Made by a program: the position numbers and the translations under genes
Assembly (NCBI GenBank): GCA_963573305.1
Contig: OY754331.1
Coordinates: 8,590,868-8,654,867 of the forward strand
From: Pyrrhosoma nymphula
Taxonomy: Eukaryota; Arthropoda; Insecta; Odonata; Coenagrionidae
Direction: 5' to 3'
DNA length: 64,000 nt
Shown: in pieces, positions 43,991-57,606 of the stretch
Numbering within the stretch: position 1 is the first letter of the stretch
Layout: each line of letters starts with the position of its first letter
The notes under the pieces: generated by a model
Databases searched by the model: none
What the model saw: only the letters and a program-made list of their open reading frames with translations
What the model was told of the DNA's origin: nothing

Positions 43991-46900
43991 GGACAGAATG
44001 CAAAATTATCATATCATTGTTTCTTTGGCAACATGAAGTTTTTTCCAACACTCCAAAGATGGCTCCATTCTTCATGCATTCCTTTTTTCCGGTATATATG
44101 AATATAGGCACAAGATTTGACTGCAACGTTTTACTTCTTTTACTGTGATACAATTTCTATCGATTAAGGATAAAGGTGCTAGTTTTATAAATATGGTTCT
44201 TTTCACTGCGCATTTTAAATTCAATATAGAGATAAATTGAATTTAGTAAAGAAAGCTATTTATATCCTTTACTTGGAGTGTAAACGTTCCTCATAGTTAT
44301 AGAGCTGAAGCTTTACATGCCCATGGTAAAGCATTAAATGCAATTCTCCGAGGTATCTTATAAGGAGGAGTATTTTCGTGGAGCATTGGCAAACCTCTAC
44401 AAAGAGACAGCATTTCTTCTCCATTTGATTTTCCTCTCGGGATATTCCCTGAACACATTTAATGCTCTACCCAGTCTCAAATTGGTTTTGTTTGAATTTT
44501 CAGTCAGCTATAAACGATAAACTGAAGCTCTTATTCTTAGTAGAGTTCCGTGGTAAGCGATTTTGTTTCAACCGCGGAGCACAAAGGAATCTTTATTTTT
44601 ATTCGCACTCTGTGGAAATTCGTGGAGAATCGGTGGAATGCTTTGGTTAGCGCGCCGGAGGGAGACAAAAAGGGTATCGGCACGCAGGGCTCTCCCTGAT
44701 TGTAAATAAATTGTGCTCACTAGTCCCTCGAATTCCCCGTTAATGACGTCACGTCCTGCTCCAGAAGGAAGGAAAGCGAGTTCTAGAGGAGCAAAACGAA
44801 CTTACTCGTGCCGTCCATGCGAAATTCCTTCTCCCTTTTTTCCAGTTTTCTTATTAATACGCCTCCGCTGGAAATCGAATTTGTGTCCCATCACTTACTT
44901 CTCCGTTCTTCCCCATCTCTTGCTCACGGTGTTCACGAATAAAGTTCTGTTTCCTCGAATAAACTCCATTATAAGTTCCGAATAGTGTTAGGCTCCATTT
45001 TTATTCCGGAATAGATTTTTTTTCCCCTTCGACTCGCACCCCCGCGGGAGTTCTGCGCTTCACATTTTCGACGTGTGTTTCTCTGAATTGGACCACATAA
45101 AGATGTGCCGCGCGGATATATGGGGAAAAAAAGAGTCTGCGGAGATATGAGAGGCTTCCGCGGAGATGTTGGGGGTGCAGCAGATACAGACGAGAAATGT
45201 TGGGATGATTCCTCCTCGGAAATTCCTTTTTTTTACGAGTTTCTGGCGAGGAGCAGGGAAAACATAAAATATTCACGTCTTCTTTGGAAACGAACGGAAC
45301 GTCTACCTTGTTCCGGGCGATTTTTTTTATTTCACTGAATCCCTCGTTGCTAATGCTCCAAATATTCGTTAAGTCAGTCAAAGCCGAAAAATGTGCTCAC
45401 TAAAATGACGTAAGTGGCTTCAGAATTCCACTTTGGACGTCTTATTGGTGATCTATACTGCTTCAAGTATGTAATCTCTACCAGCTGTTCAAGGTCATGA
45501 CATTTTACTACCTTATGTTTTGATTTTTAGCATTTTAGGCTATAGTATTTTAGTATTTTGTCTTTCCAGTATTTTAGGCTATAATAAAGTGACTGGTTTC
45601 AAGTACTGTGTATTAATAACTAAGTTTATGCATGACAGAGATCAGTGAATGAAAAATAGAACTCAAGTTTTTATTGTCAATTGGCTATTCTGGGCGCTTG
45701 ATAATATGCTTTGCAAGTTCTTTTGATTATAACTACACGTAATACAGTTTAGTTTTTATAGTTGCTATTGATGTTCGTCAAAATATTATTTTTTCTTTGA
45801 TTTTTGAGCATCAGCATTCCATTGTAAGTTCTTGAAGCTATTTTTTAGTCGTGAAAGATTTAAGTTCCTCTCATCGCCACCTAATGAATTATTTCTTATG
45901 TATAGACATCAAGTGAATATAGTCCTCTTAGAATTTATTGCTCACTATTTGGTGAATGCCTTTTCTTTCTTTGATTTTAAACTCACCCCAGAATATTTTC
46001 ACTTGTTTCTCTCTTCAAAGGTTATTTGAAATAAAAAATAATGCCTAGAACCTTATTGGTGAGTGTGTTGCGTTGATCACTCACTTTTACTCGGATAAAA
46101 AATGTATATACCCGAGCAATATGTCTCCTCTTTCTCTCTTTATTACCCAACCTCTCGTTCTCCTGAGCGAAACAATTACTTAAGCCATAATTTATTTGAT
46201 ATCCTTAAATTTAGCCAAAATCCAATTCTACATACACTTCCTAACCTTTTAATTAGTTTTTTTTTGTAGAGCAGTATACTGGCCATACATATATGCTCTC
46301 ACAGTCTTCAAAGGAGTAATTCCTTTTTTAGTTTTCACTTTTTCCTTTACGTCCACAACTTTAGTCCTATAAATGTCACGTGGTTTTATAGTTCCTAAAC
46401 ATTGAATTAAATTTTTAAAATTTATTTTAATATTAATGGCTAACTAGATATTTGGTTAAAATAATTTTTTTTGTGCATTGTGCATGAATCAGTTTGTCTG
46501 TAATTGTATGCCATAGCCTATAATGTAAAACTCGGTATTCGAGAATAACTTCCTGTTTGTTTCGAGAGAGTATTCTCTGTTATTAGATGCTGTTGATTGT
46601 CTCTGGCCGTCGAATAAGTCAATCTGTCGAATTGAATGGAATTGCGCGCGTCAACAATCGCCTCTACACCGTCCCAATGAGTGAGGAATTTAGACCCGGT
46701 GACGCAGTCACATGCTGAAACAACAGTGTATTTTTATCGGCAAAAGCTAATTAACAATCCCATAATCCCATTAAAAGTTAGCAATAACCAGCATAAACAG
46801 TTGTGGAGGTGATGTATGGCTGCTATTTTCTCGTAACGGTGACTAATTCTCACTCATGATTTAAGCTAACACGAATTATTACTAGCAGAGGAAGCGTAAT

Positions 46901-49900
46901 GGTGAATGAGTGGTTCAAATGCAGTGGCAGCAAAATATTAACACGTCACTGTTATTTGCAGGACCTTGAAAGGATTTGCGTAACGATTTAGCGTTTCCGT
47001 CAATATTACATGCAAACATTTTCTCTTTTAAAATGAATAAGCGGGATAATTACAGTAATTGATCAAATCGAAGAGTAAATTATATATTTTCTCAAACTTG
47101 TCAGTTTAAATAACACTTTTATCTCACCTAAGTTCTTGAAACTGCTCATATTTTTAAGGATTTCACCGTTTAGGTATCAGATTTCACCTAGAATCCAATA
47201 AACCATCCTAGAAGTCTCTTTCTCGCTTGTTTCCTTCGTCGTTGAACTACACAGGCAGCCATCTGTCGAAACTCCGAGATAATTAATTTTCTCTTGGTTT
47301 CGCATGAGTACCCCATGCTACTGCTACGCAACCACAATACCCATTACCCGTACGGTTACCCATTAGGTAGTTATTTCACACGGGCAGGATGTGAGAACTC
47401 TAAATGCTATCGCATCGACGAAACAATGCGATTACCTACTATTTGGGCAAGAAATAATTTCCACGATATTTAAAGAACCGTCCACCAGTTTACCAGATTA
47501 TCCCGCCTCACTTCTTTTTTCTTGCAAAATAGTTTTTTCCACGTATATTGTGGAACCTTTTCTGACTTTATCTTATTCCTTAATCCTTGAATCCCATCCT
47601 ACTTCGCCCCATCGTTCCACCTTTTCCCCTTATTCAATATATCCCGCCACACCTGTTACCCTTTTTTCCATCCCGCTCTCTACCGAATCGTCTTCCATCA
47701 AATGTAAAACTGAAGAATCCTGTCTCTTCCTCGACGTTCACATTTTTCTCCCACAATTCCACTCCAGCCCTCTCCGCCTTCCACCCCTCCTTACCCTCAA
47801 GGCGTGCCTCAATTCCATCGAATCCCTAAGACCCCTTTTTCAAGGCTCCCCTCTCCACCCCTCCTTGCGTCCTCTTCAAAAATCCTTTCTCTTCGCCTTT
47901 GCACCTCTTACAGCCGTTCGCCGCATATATCGCCTTCCCACTTCTTCTTTCCCTCCCTTTCTCCGACGACAACGGAGACCCGTCGGATGACTTCACCGAG
48001 AGCATCCTCCGACCATACGCACGTCGCATTCGCGGAGAATAACTCTTTTCATCCTTTCATATCGGAAGGCTTCGGTGACATCCTCCTCTCACGGTTTTTT
48101 ATGTTCTAATCGCGTTTTTTTGTGGTATTCCATTTTCACAGTCTTCAAAGGAATGTTTTCGTGTCGTATTTTGTCATTCCCATCCCACATACTCAGTTAC
48201 ATATTACTATATGCGCCCCACCAGCTGCGGCCAAAAGCGCTAGGAATAGGTTTAAAGGGGAACCTGCTACCTCAATTTTGTTAGTATCAGGAATTTTAAG
48301 ATAAAAATAATGTCATAAATATACTACTCACTTTTTGCCTCTTTGAACTTCCGTGTGAAAGCAAACTCTACATCACAATGCGTAGCTCTTTTGTCTCATC
48401 CTCTCCATTTGTACCACCTATTTCCCAGGTGTACAGTCCCTTAATTCCATCTTGAAAGACCTCTATCCCATCCTTAAAAACACGTTTTCACTGCCAAAAG
48501 TTTCTCTAAACCTCCCTCAATCACCTATTGGCGGCCTGCCAACTTGTCCGATTTTTTCAAATCCACCAAGCCCCTCTCCAAAACCCCTGTTGCTTCCAAA
48601 GATTTAATAAAAACACCTGTAAAGATGATCAGATAGGTAATGAATGGGTGCTGCAAATATCTACTTCTGATTCTATTTGATGATTGATATTGCTTTCAGG
48701 AATGGGAAGGGGATAAGTTTCATAACCCTGTACTGAAAGTTTTATTCAATAAAATATCTCTTTTTTTTCCCGAAATCGCTAATTTTCCAAAGCTACGCAT
48801 TAATAAAGCATGATTCTTGTTAACCAATGATATTAAGTTATCTACGGTATTAAATTAAAACGAATATTAGAGTCAGATTGATTGATGTTGCTTGCGGTTT
48901 ATATTCTATTGAAGTTTATTGTCTTTGAATTAGCCAACATTTACGTGTGTATAAACATCTGAAGGTTTTTCGAAATTTGAACGCAAAAGTGCTTTTCAGT
49001 CGGACAGTCATCTATACCTACTGTCAAAATTTGTTTTTTAGATATATTCTTGAGTATTATCTATTTGACTCTTCACCTAGTTTTACCTCTAAGCTTTATT
49101 CTTTGGAAATATTCCTGCCTGGAACTATTAAAATCTGAGGCACTACGGGTACGCCCTCTTCCCTGTATCAAATGTGGGGATATGTTAAGCTTCAAATTTT
49201 TGGAATCATCTCAATTCAAAATGCAAATAACGCATGGAAAATGACTCTTCAATCCTTTAAGAACTGGGGAAGAGTTCAATTCTTCGTGGCTAACAACATC
49301 ACGAGGGAGTCGGTTGCAGCAGCAGGTGCTCATTATTCTCGAGTCCGCGGCGAAGGCGGTCAATATTCAGGGCTCCCCGTGCTCTCCCTCTGCCCTTACA
49401 CCGTTAAAGACTTCACTTCTCTAAGAACAGGTGAATAATCCAGAGCCCACTTCCGTTCCCCGGCCTCCTCTCCCCCTCTCATGTACCTCGGCACCCCCCT
49501 CCCTACCTCCTCTCGTGCGCCACGGACAGAGAAGGTGAGAGAACACCACCGCAGTTGTTGTCTCGGAATTATCACTCGTTTGACAGTTCCCGCACGGAGC
49601 AGAGGAAATTTATTTAGTCTGAGTCAGCTTGAAGTGATAGGGTGATACACCTCTCAGCCAAAACGCTGCATATAGCGAGGCAAGCGCTCTTCGAACGCTT
49701 AAGCGGCCCGATAACCTCTCAATTCAGCGCAAACCTCTCGAAAGACTCACGCGTGCCACCTCTGCACTCCCAAGTCTCGTCCTTCGACGACCTTCTTCTC
49801 GGTGGTGGGGAGAAAGGGTGAGAATTGGAACACTGGCGGTAGCAGGTAGCACTCCTTCTCTCCAAGGCCCTCCCACGACCTCCACGTTTCACGCTGTGTG

Positions 49901-52900
49901 TTCCAATTCTCCCTTATTCCCAAGCTATTCAAATATGAAATAGTTGGGCAACTTGCATTAATTCTGAGGGTATGCACTCTCGTTTACCCCTCTTTTATCT
50001 TTATTATTTTCAATAGATTTGATTTGATATTTTCATACATATAGTCCATTAACTTTTTATTAGTGGGAGTTAAGAGTTCGCATCAATGAACATGTTCAAC
50101 TATATAGAATTTTATAAGTTTATCCAATAAATATTATCGTGAAAACTGCTATCATACAAAACTCATACTATAAAATATATAACAATATTAATGTTTCAGC
50201 CAACCAACCTTATTGCATGGAGCAGAAACATGGATTTATCCAATAATTCAATAATAATAATAAATGTTGTGTAACAATTGAAAATAAAGAATTTAGAAAA
50301 TTATTAAAACCAATTACTTAAGTGCAACAATTCGAGATATCAATGTCAGAGACAATTAATGGATTTAAACATATCACCTGATATAGCGGCAGGAGCCAAA
50401 AGTAGGAGAGTGTGGTTGGCAGACCGTGTCATCGGAAATCTAGAAAGTGATATGGTAAAACGATGGGGTATTGAACTAAATATATATTGAAGAATTGTTG
50501 AGTCTATACGTTAGTTAATAGTCAACAGAGTTTTAAAAGTACATAATGTCGTTAGTAAAATTAAAAAATAATTATAAAATGTGAAATTTGGTAAGAATTC
50601 GTTAGCAGCGCGAAACGATTTTTCATTGGACGCCGGACGCATGACGTCACTGGTCATACCCCAGCATACCATACCCTACTGCTGTCCGCATATACCATAC
50701 TATTGCATTTTTCTACATTTTTGGGATAAATACTTCAATATCATGGATCAGTGAGTATCGTTAAAAGGCTGATTCTGACAAAACTACCACCAATAGATAT
50801 CATAGATAGTTTTATTATTTACTAGTTAGGTGAAAAGAGACGATTGGTTCATCGCTTAATAGATCAGAAAATCTAAATTGAAGGCATTAGCTCGTTCTGC
50901 AAATAAGATTTCTTCATTTAAAGCCCATTTATTGCAACTCGAGATTTTTTTTTACTTTAAAATACAAATTGCAACAATAAAGGGGAAAACTGAATTTACT
51001 TTTAGGTTATGGTATTCTTTTCCTGTTCGAAATTTACTGTGAATACTCAGTGGAAATTCGAATGTAGGGCATATTTGAGTTAAGCTTTCGAGACCAAGTT
51101 GCGTGTTAAATGCACCTATTAGCCCAGAGCATAAAATAAGAAGCAAATTAAAAACAAAGCTGGTGATAAGCGGAAAAAAAATGAAGCTAAGGAGCTGAAC
51201 TGCCTGCAGGCGTCATTTCATCACATCTGTTTCCCCTGGAATTTGAAGTGTACCATCTTGAAAACCGGCCAATCATCATCAGTCACTATCATATGAACTT
51301 AAATCTTGCTATTACCTGCATTGTTTTACACCGGAGAGCACCTTTGGCAAAAATGGCTAACAGAGTTGGTTAGCGAGAGTTTGCTCGCATCCATACACAC
51401 CGGCGAAGATATCGCAGTTGAACCCTGATCCTGGCTTAGGAGAAAAAGCCCTTCAAGTGCTCTAGGCAGCTGCTCCGTCTGCCGTGGAGGTCGTGAAATT
51501 GTGAGCCTCATTGGAGCCTTTCCTTATTCCTGGTCATTGTGACAATTGACTTTCAAATAACTCTTAACTTTACCACTTTGCCCATCTGTCGTAAGTGGGG
51601 CTGATGACCTCAGTCAACGGTTGCTGTTCCCATAGACTAAGAACCCCAATTGGAGGACAGTACTTTCCGTACAGTGATAGGTGAGTTGGGTTGGGCATAT
51701 TACCGGGCCAGCGATTACGTGCAATGCTTCTATTTTCGTTCACGGTTACTTGATGACATCGAAGTTCCAATTCTTGGACGGCCGCACCCATTTGTCCCTT
51801 TTACCAAATCGGCTAGCCATTTTAACTCAGATGAAACCGGAAAAACAAAAGGTATTCAATAATTTTGGAGTTGGAAAATACTCATTATTTAACCGTTTAT
51901 TCATATTTTCTATAATTCCACGTTTCTCTGCTTTAGGTTAAGATAGATTTTAGAAGTAAAGAATGCTTGCCATCACATAAAGCTTTTGAAAGTAAATATA
52001 TTTGACGCATATGCCTCTTTAATCTCAATACACAATAGGTTTCATTCCATCATTGGTAAAAATCATGGATAGGTCCATAAAAATCACATATTTTGGCTTA
52101 AAATGGGAGAATACTGATGTAGTAATGATGTGCAAGGAACTTATTTAAATAAATCTATTTATTCATTTGATACAGTTCGGCATAGTACTTTTTCATGTCT
52201 CTGTAGTTAAACTGATGAATTAATGAAGGAATTTGTTCCCCAGATTTACAATTTTCTAATTGTATTTTTTTTTTGTTGGAATTCATTAAAAGCACTTCAC
52301 AATTAATTTCCATTACGTCATACCAAATTTGAACCCATCCATTTTTGTGGAGTACCATTGACAAAATTCGGAGGATAAAATTAAAGCGTTAATTCAATTC
52401 CTTATTAATCTAATCATGGAATCATATCATCAATACGATATTTATCATCCTAGCCATGTTACTGCTATTCTACATTTGGATACTACCCTGCAAGCCGCCG
52501 CAGACGCCTGTGGCAGGGGGTGTTAAGATACCAGCCATGGGAAGTTGGGGAGATTAGGGAAAATGAGTGGGGGAGATGATATGCTTGAATTGTATCTTAA
52601 CGATGTTTCTTATACAAGTGTCATGCTGTTTTTACTGTAGTATTGAATTTTTGTGCCCATCAGTTAGGCAGTTCATCTTTCCTCTTTTGTCTCTTCTATC
52701 TTCTGGTTATATAGCGTAGGATAAAAATAATATCCCCCATGTCGTTATTCGCGAAATTTCACTGATCGTATGACGTCATGTTAGACTATCGTCGTGAAAA
52801 TCGACTAATTTTTCAAATAATGTAAGCCTAGAGTGTTTCTAACAAGCACACCTTAGCTTCCAAACCCTTAGGATTCCAGCCTGGCCCCTCTATGACCTGT

Positions 52901-52984
52901 GTGACCCTTATATTTTCTCTTAGAAGTTTAAAAAATGCAGATTTCTTTTGCATTTAACTAATTTAAGAATTAAATATTTTTGTT
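43991..52984. other. Long stretch without recognisable genes
   Basis: AT-rich with GC-richer patches (44700-45380, 47580-48070, 49300-49900). The 199-codon frame at 47391-47990 is in C/T-rich DNA with Pro/Ser/Leu bias and no domain. I find no splice-bounded exon that I trust and no internal repeat match. Confidence 0.45.
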
Positions 52985-54274
52985 TACAGTGTCTTAAATT
53001 CTCGCGCCATATTTGAGATGTGACCTAACCAGAGCAAAGTGGCACTTTCACTTTTTCTTTTGACAATCTTCCTGTAATTATTTCACTTGATGAACCTTAG
53101 TTTCTTTCGTGCTGCGCCGCAAATGCTCCGAGTGAGTTTCCCCTACGTTAGTCTGAAGTCAAGGTTATTTCCAGGTATTTTACTTCATCTGACCCCTCCC
53201 ACTTCATAGATATGCCGTTGGTGTGATTTCATTCGTAAGAATGTACTTCAGCGCATTTCTATGGTTATAACCTTAGAAACCTCACTCTTAGTATATTGAC
53301 TTATAAGTTTAAGGCCTCACTCAATATACTACGAGTTAACATCATTTAGGGCTCAATGGGAGAACTTCTAAGTCAGCATTTGAGGCAATGTTTCGGTAGA
53401 TGACTACATCGTTTACAAAAAAACTAATGTTACCTCTTACTCTAGAGCAGTGTTTCTCAACCTTTTGGACACCAAGGCGCACTTTAGGTGTTTGGAAATA
53501 CAGACGGCAAACCAGTTAACAAAGAAAAACTTAATAGAATTATTGAAAATAAAGTATGAACAAAAATCGATGCACAAAACTTATCTTTTTTAAACAAAAA
53601 GAAGAAAATTGAATATTATTATTTATTTTATTATTTCATTTATTAAAATTATTGATATTTTATGATTTTTTTAATGAGCGTTGCGGAACACAGGTGGAGA
53701 ATCACTGCTATAGAGTTATGTGTGTAAGTGAGGAATAACAGGGGGCTGATTATATACTTCCTTTCGGGATGCAGAATTCTACTCTAGCCTTGCTGGAACT
53801 AATGCCATCGATATCTACTTTTTGATTGCGGTCATTTTTGAAATCACGTATCTGATTCACTAATATTTTGTTTACCTAACTAACATACTTTTAATTTTAA
53901 TATTATATTTTGAGAGGAATATTATCAAATGCCTTCTTGAAATCCAGGAATAACGCGTCGACTTGTTCTTTGGCTTCACCTGATTTTAGAATATCATGAT
54001 GGAAGAGCCCACGCTGGGTCTGGCAAGATCTACTCTTCTGAAGGCCATACTGATTGCTGTGAAATAACTTTTGATTATCCAGAAAGCTCGTGATGTTACT
54101 AACAATTTTGTGCTCGAAAATCTTACTGGATAGAGATGTTAGCGATATAGGCCGGTAGTTCCCTGGGTATTGTTTGTTTCCTTTTTTTCCTTTCTTGTGG
54201 TACTTAATAGGTAAAATATATTCAAGTAGCTTGAATCGACAGGTTTTTAATGGCAGATAAATGAATGTATGCAT
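52985..54274 (-). pseudogene. CR1-like LINE reverse transcriptase fossil, interrupted by a MITE
   Basis: On the minus strand from 54274: PGNYRPISLTSLSSKIFEHK, KSRSCQTQRGLFHHDI, VDALFLDFKKAFDN (RT blocks, ending 53903). Then come RNQKVDIDGISS and SPLLFLTYTH (53830-53720), the MITE, and FFVNDVVIYRNIASNADLE (about 53430-53370; the catalytic block normally FADD is decayed), then SDEVKYLEITLTSD (about 53200) and ALVRSHLKYGARI (about 53040). Frameshifts and stops occur throughout. The order is that of a CR1/L2-type ORF2. Confidence 0.85.
53448..53707. mobile_element. Non-autonomous hAT MITE, 260 bp
   Basis: The left end CAGTGTTTCTCAACCTTTT and the right end, read on the complement, CAGTGATTCTCCACCTGTG form the terminal inverted repeat with the CAGTG start usual for hAT elements. 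Flanks are CTCTAGAG (53440-53447) and CTATAGAG (53708-53715), an 8-bp duplication with one difference. The interior is AT-rich and non-coding. Confidence 0.9.
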
Positions 54275-55784
54275 ATAAATTGAAGAAAAATTACCGGTGA
54301 CATCATGCGTTCTAAAAGTTTGAATTACTCAGTAAATCTTAACAGTGTGGATTATTCTTATTAATTTTATTTAAGTTCAAACAAAATGTAATGGATAAAT
54401 TAAACTAATTGTCCTGAATATTCCATTTGTCATATTTATTTATTAACTTCAATGCATTAGCTATAACACTATAGGAATCCGACGATGTAATACCTAATTC
54501 AACTGTTGAGTTACTCAGATGAATTTCAATTATGCTGTTAAATGAAAAGATAGACCTGGCATCTATCTGTTTGTTTGGCCAAATATTTTTAAGTCACCAT
54601 TAAAATCGTGGCCTCTTAATTGGCGATTGATTAAGGGCCAACGTATAGGTGCACATAATTTCATCGAGATTTTCACCCCAAACATTACGGTTTTCATATC
54701 AGTAGAAGTAAATAGCGTGATATGTACCGTAAGGCAATAGTAAAACCGATATTCAACGTAGTTTTTACTGCTTCTATTTGTTGAAAGGGAAGCAGTTATA
54801 AAATATCGATATTAAATCCTTATGAGTGAATTGCTACGATAGTATTATAGTATTTTACGATTACCAATATTATGAAATTTTTGACGAGAAAATTAGGGAG
54901 GATTAAAGTAGCCAATCATTGCGCAAAAAGAAATGCATCAGCATCACATTTCTGCAATGTACTTTTGTAGATGATTCGCGAAGAAAACAATTTTCATGAC
55001 TTTTCACAGTTTAAATTATGCAAGTCATCATTTCCAATGCCAGAGGCAGTTTTTTTTTTCATTATTATTGTATTACATTAGTGTCACGGATGCCTTGAAT
55101 TAGGTTAAATTGGTGAGGTGACCACATTTAATGCTCTCCGTCGGACTTCTTGCAAACTTAAGCCTCGTTCCCAACCGTACTTTCCTTTTTTTTTAATGAA
55201 ACTATATAAAAAGGAACGTAGATTTCCGCGGGACCATCTTTTTGCGGTGAGGAAATATTCCTTCAACCTCGCCATTGCTACAGTTTTTCCCGCACGGCCG
55301 GAAGAAAAAAAATGAATGCCCGCGGGCGAGGGAAGGGGGTTGGGGGGGAGGGAGGTGGAGAGTATAAGTGGAGAGGGGAGAGAGGGTGTCGCCGAGGTTG
55401 GTGGGTCGAGAGTCGTCGTCACCAAGATGGGGAGATATATACACGACTCCGGCGTCGCTCTTGTGTTCGAGGCCGCGAGAGGTCCTTTCTGCCTCTCCCT
55501 CCCTCCCTTCCTTCCCCCTTTCGCTCTGCCTGCAGGCGGGTCGGAAGGAAGGATCTGGGTCAAATCTTGGACCGCCACTGCTTACTTAGAGCGGACGTCC
55601 CCTCCATCGTCAGACATAAGTTTTCCGCGCTGTCTGCCTTCGTTCCGCTTCCTCCTCCTTCGGATGCGCGCATTACAAATCGCGTGTTTTTTTCAAAGCG
55701 TCTATACAACATGCTCTCCAAATAACACCGCTACAATGCCTGGGCTATATAAGCACCCAATGCAGTCTATTATACTAGTCGTGG
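54275..55784. other. AT-rich then GC-rich low-complexity block (55300-55700)
   Basis: The GC-rich block gives long frames on both strands (up to 157 codons) that reflect GGAG/CCTCC repeats rather than protein sequence. No exon or element is identified. Confidence 0.45.
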
Positions 55785-57219
55785 AATAGAAAGTTATCTG
55801 AAATCCATTAATTCCAAGAAATCACCCGATCCCGATCAAACTCCCGCCCGAGTTTATAAATAATTAGCATCAGAAATCGTACCTTTACCTGAAAATAATA
55901 TTTGAAAAATTTCTAAAACAACATCTTGTTTCTTACAATTGGAAAATTGCGAACGTAACACCAATATATGAAAGCGGTGATAAGGAAGAGCCCAGTAACT
56001 ATAGACCGATTTCCCTTACGTCTATCTCGTGCAAGATATTGGAACATATAATTGTCAGTTCGATTATGGGGTAATTGGATAGTCAAAACTTGTTAACGCA
56101 ACTTCAGCACGGATTCCGTAAAGGCAGGTCTTGCGAAACCCAGTTGGCCCTCTTCCCTCACGACATTCATTCCTTGGGAGAAAAGCTTGTCCAAGTAGAC
56201 GCAGTATTTCTAGATTTCAAAAAAGCTTTCGATAAGGTCCCTCATTTGAAGTTACTCGTTATGTTAGAAGCTTAAGGAATAAACCACGACGTAATATGTT
56301 GGATAAAAGAGTTCTTAGTAGACCGCGAACATAGGGTAGTTCTAGATGGCGTTAGTTCAGATGTAGTGAAAGTAACATCATGTGTATCCCAGGGAAGTGT
56401 CATCGATCCCTTATTGTTCCTTTTGTATATTAACAACATCACTACTATTGTTACGAGCAAAATTCGCCTCTTCGCAGACGACGCAGTGTTGTACAGGGAT
56501 CTAGGCAATGGCATGATTGCGTTACAAAAAACCTAGATGCTATAACTGAATGGTGCAATACTTGGCAGTTAGAATTGAATTTTAAAAAGTGCATTGTTAT
56601 AAAATTTTGGAAAAAGAACAACTCGGTCAACGAAACGTACTCAATTAATCAAACAAACGTATCAAATGTAGAGTCAGTTAAATACTTAGTTGTGACCATT
56701 ACTCAGGACTTATCTTGGGGGAAGCACGTCCGGGAAATCTGCGGACAGGCTAGTCGCAAATTGGGATTTATTAAAAGAATAATAGGAGAATGCGACGAAA
56801 AGGTTAAATAGCGATGTTATTTTTCACTCGTGAGACCTCACTTGGAGTTCGCTGCTAGCATATGGGACCCTTACGAAGTAGGACTAATCTCTGAAATAGA
56901 TCGAATACAACGGAGATCAGCAAGATTTGAGAAATGTTGTCACGATAAACTTAGCATTGGTACCGAATTGTTGAAGGAATTCGGATGGGAATCTCTAAAT
57001 GATCGAAGGAAGAAATACAGGTTAGATTTTTTGCGCAAATTCGGAGCAGACAGTGTTTTGCCGGACGTTCAACATATATTGATAGAGCCAAATTACTACG
57101 GTAGAAGCGGTCACAAGAATAAGATAAAGGAAATTGACTGCAGAACAGATAGGTTTAAAATGAAATTTTTCCCACGGAAAATAAGGGATCATAATAGTTG
57201 CGATAGATTAATCATATGA
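55785..57219 (+). pseudogene. CR1-like LINE ORF2 (reverse transcriptase) pseudogene
   Basis: Starts SYLKSINSKKSPDPD, then WKIANVTPIYESGDKEEPSN and YRPISLTSISCKILEH (to about 56050), HGFRKGRSCETQLALF, VDAVFLDFKKAFDKVPH (to 56240). Next come INHDVICWIKEFLVDREHRV, QGSVIDPLLFLLYINNI, and the catalytic LFADDAVLY (56468-56494, FADD in place of YADD). Then ELNFKKCIVIKF, VKYLVVTITQDLSWGKHV, VRPHLEFAASIWDPYEVGL and IDRIQRRSARF, ending with a stop at 57217-57219. Internal stops (for example near 55862, 56070, 56272, 56533 and 56808) and frameshifts make it inactive. No endonuclease domain is seen upstream, so it is 5'-truncated as LINE copies usually are. Confidence 0.9.
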
Positions 57220-57606
57220 AACTCCCACCCTAAAAGATAGAGTTGAATTTTCATTTGTGTTTGATAACTTAACATCATTACTAACCCTTCACACCGCTTG
57301 ATATGCCCGGAATTATTTTATTTTGTTCTCTGCATGAAGTAGCATCTCGTAGTATTCATAAATTAACAGTATTAGTAATATTAACCACTATATATGTGTA
57401 TAGCATTGTTCTGCATGTTTGCATGTTAATTTACGTATCACTCTCTCAGTTTCTCGTTGGACTGCGCACTCTTCTCTTGACTGCTTTTTGGCCTGCGCCT
57501 AGCGGCCGGGGGAATGTGCGAGGTTCTGATTTGTGCTGGGACGAGTGCTGCATGCCTGGTTTGGAATCACCCCGTGCCACACACCCTAGTGGTGGCTTGC
57601 ACGGTA
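57220..57606 (+). mobile_element. 3' untranslated tail of the CR1-like LINE
   Basis: It contains CCCCGTGCCACACACCCTAG then TGGTGGCTTGCACGG, a short GC-rich ending of the type seen at 3' ends of related arthropod LINEs. The exact terminus is uncertain. Confidence 0.5.

Noticed and set aside
47391..47990. 199-codon plus-strand open frame
   Set aside because: Pyrimidine-rich DNA gives a biased Ser/Pro/Leu product; no homology is recognised and the neighbouring frames are open too.
51598..51625. Hammerhead-like CTGATGACCTCAG
   Set aside because: No following GAAA and no partner for stem II.
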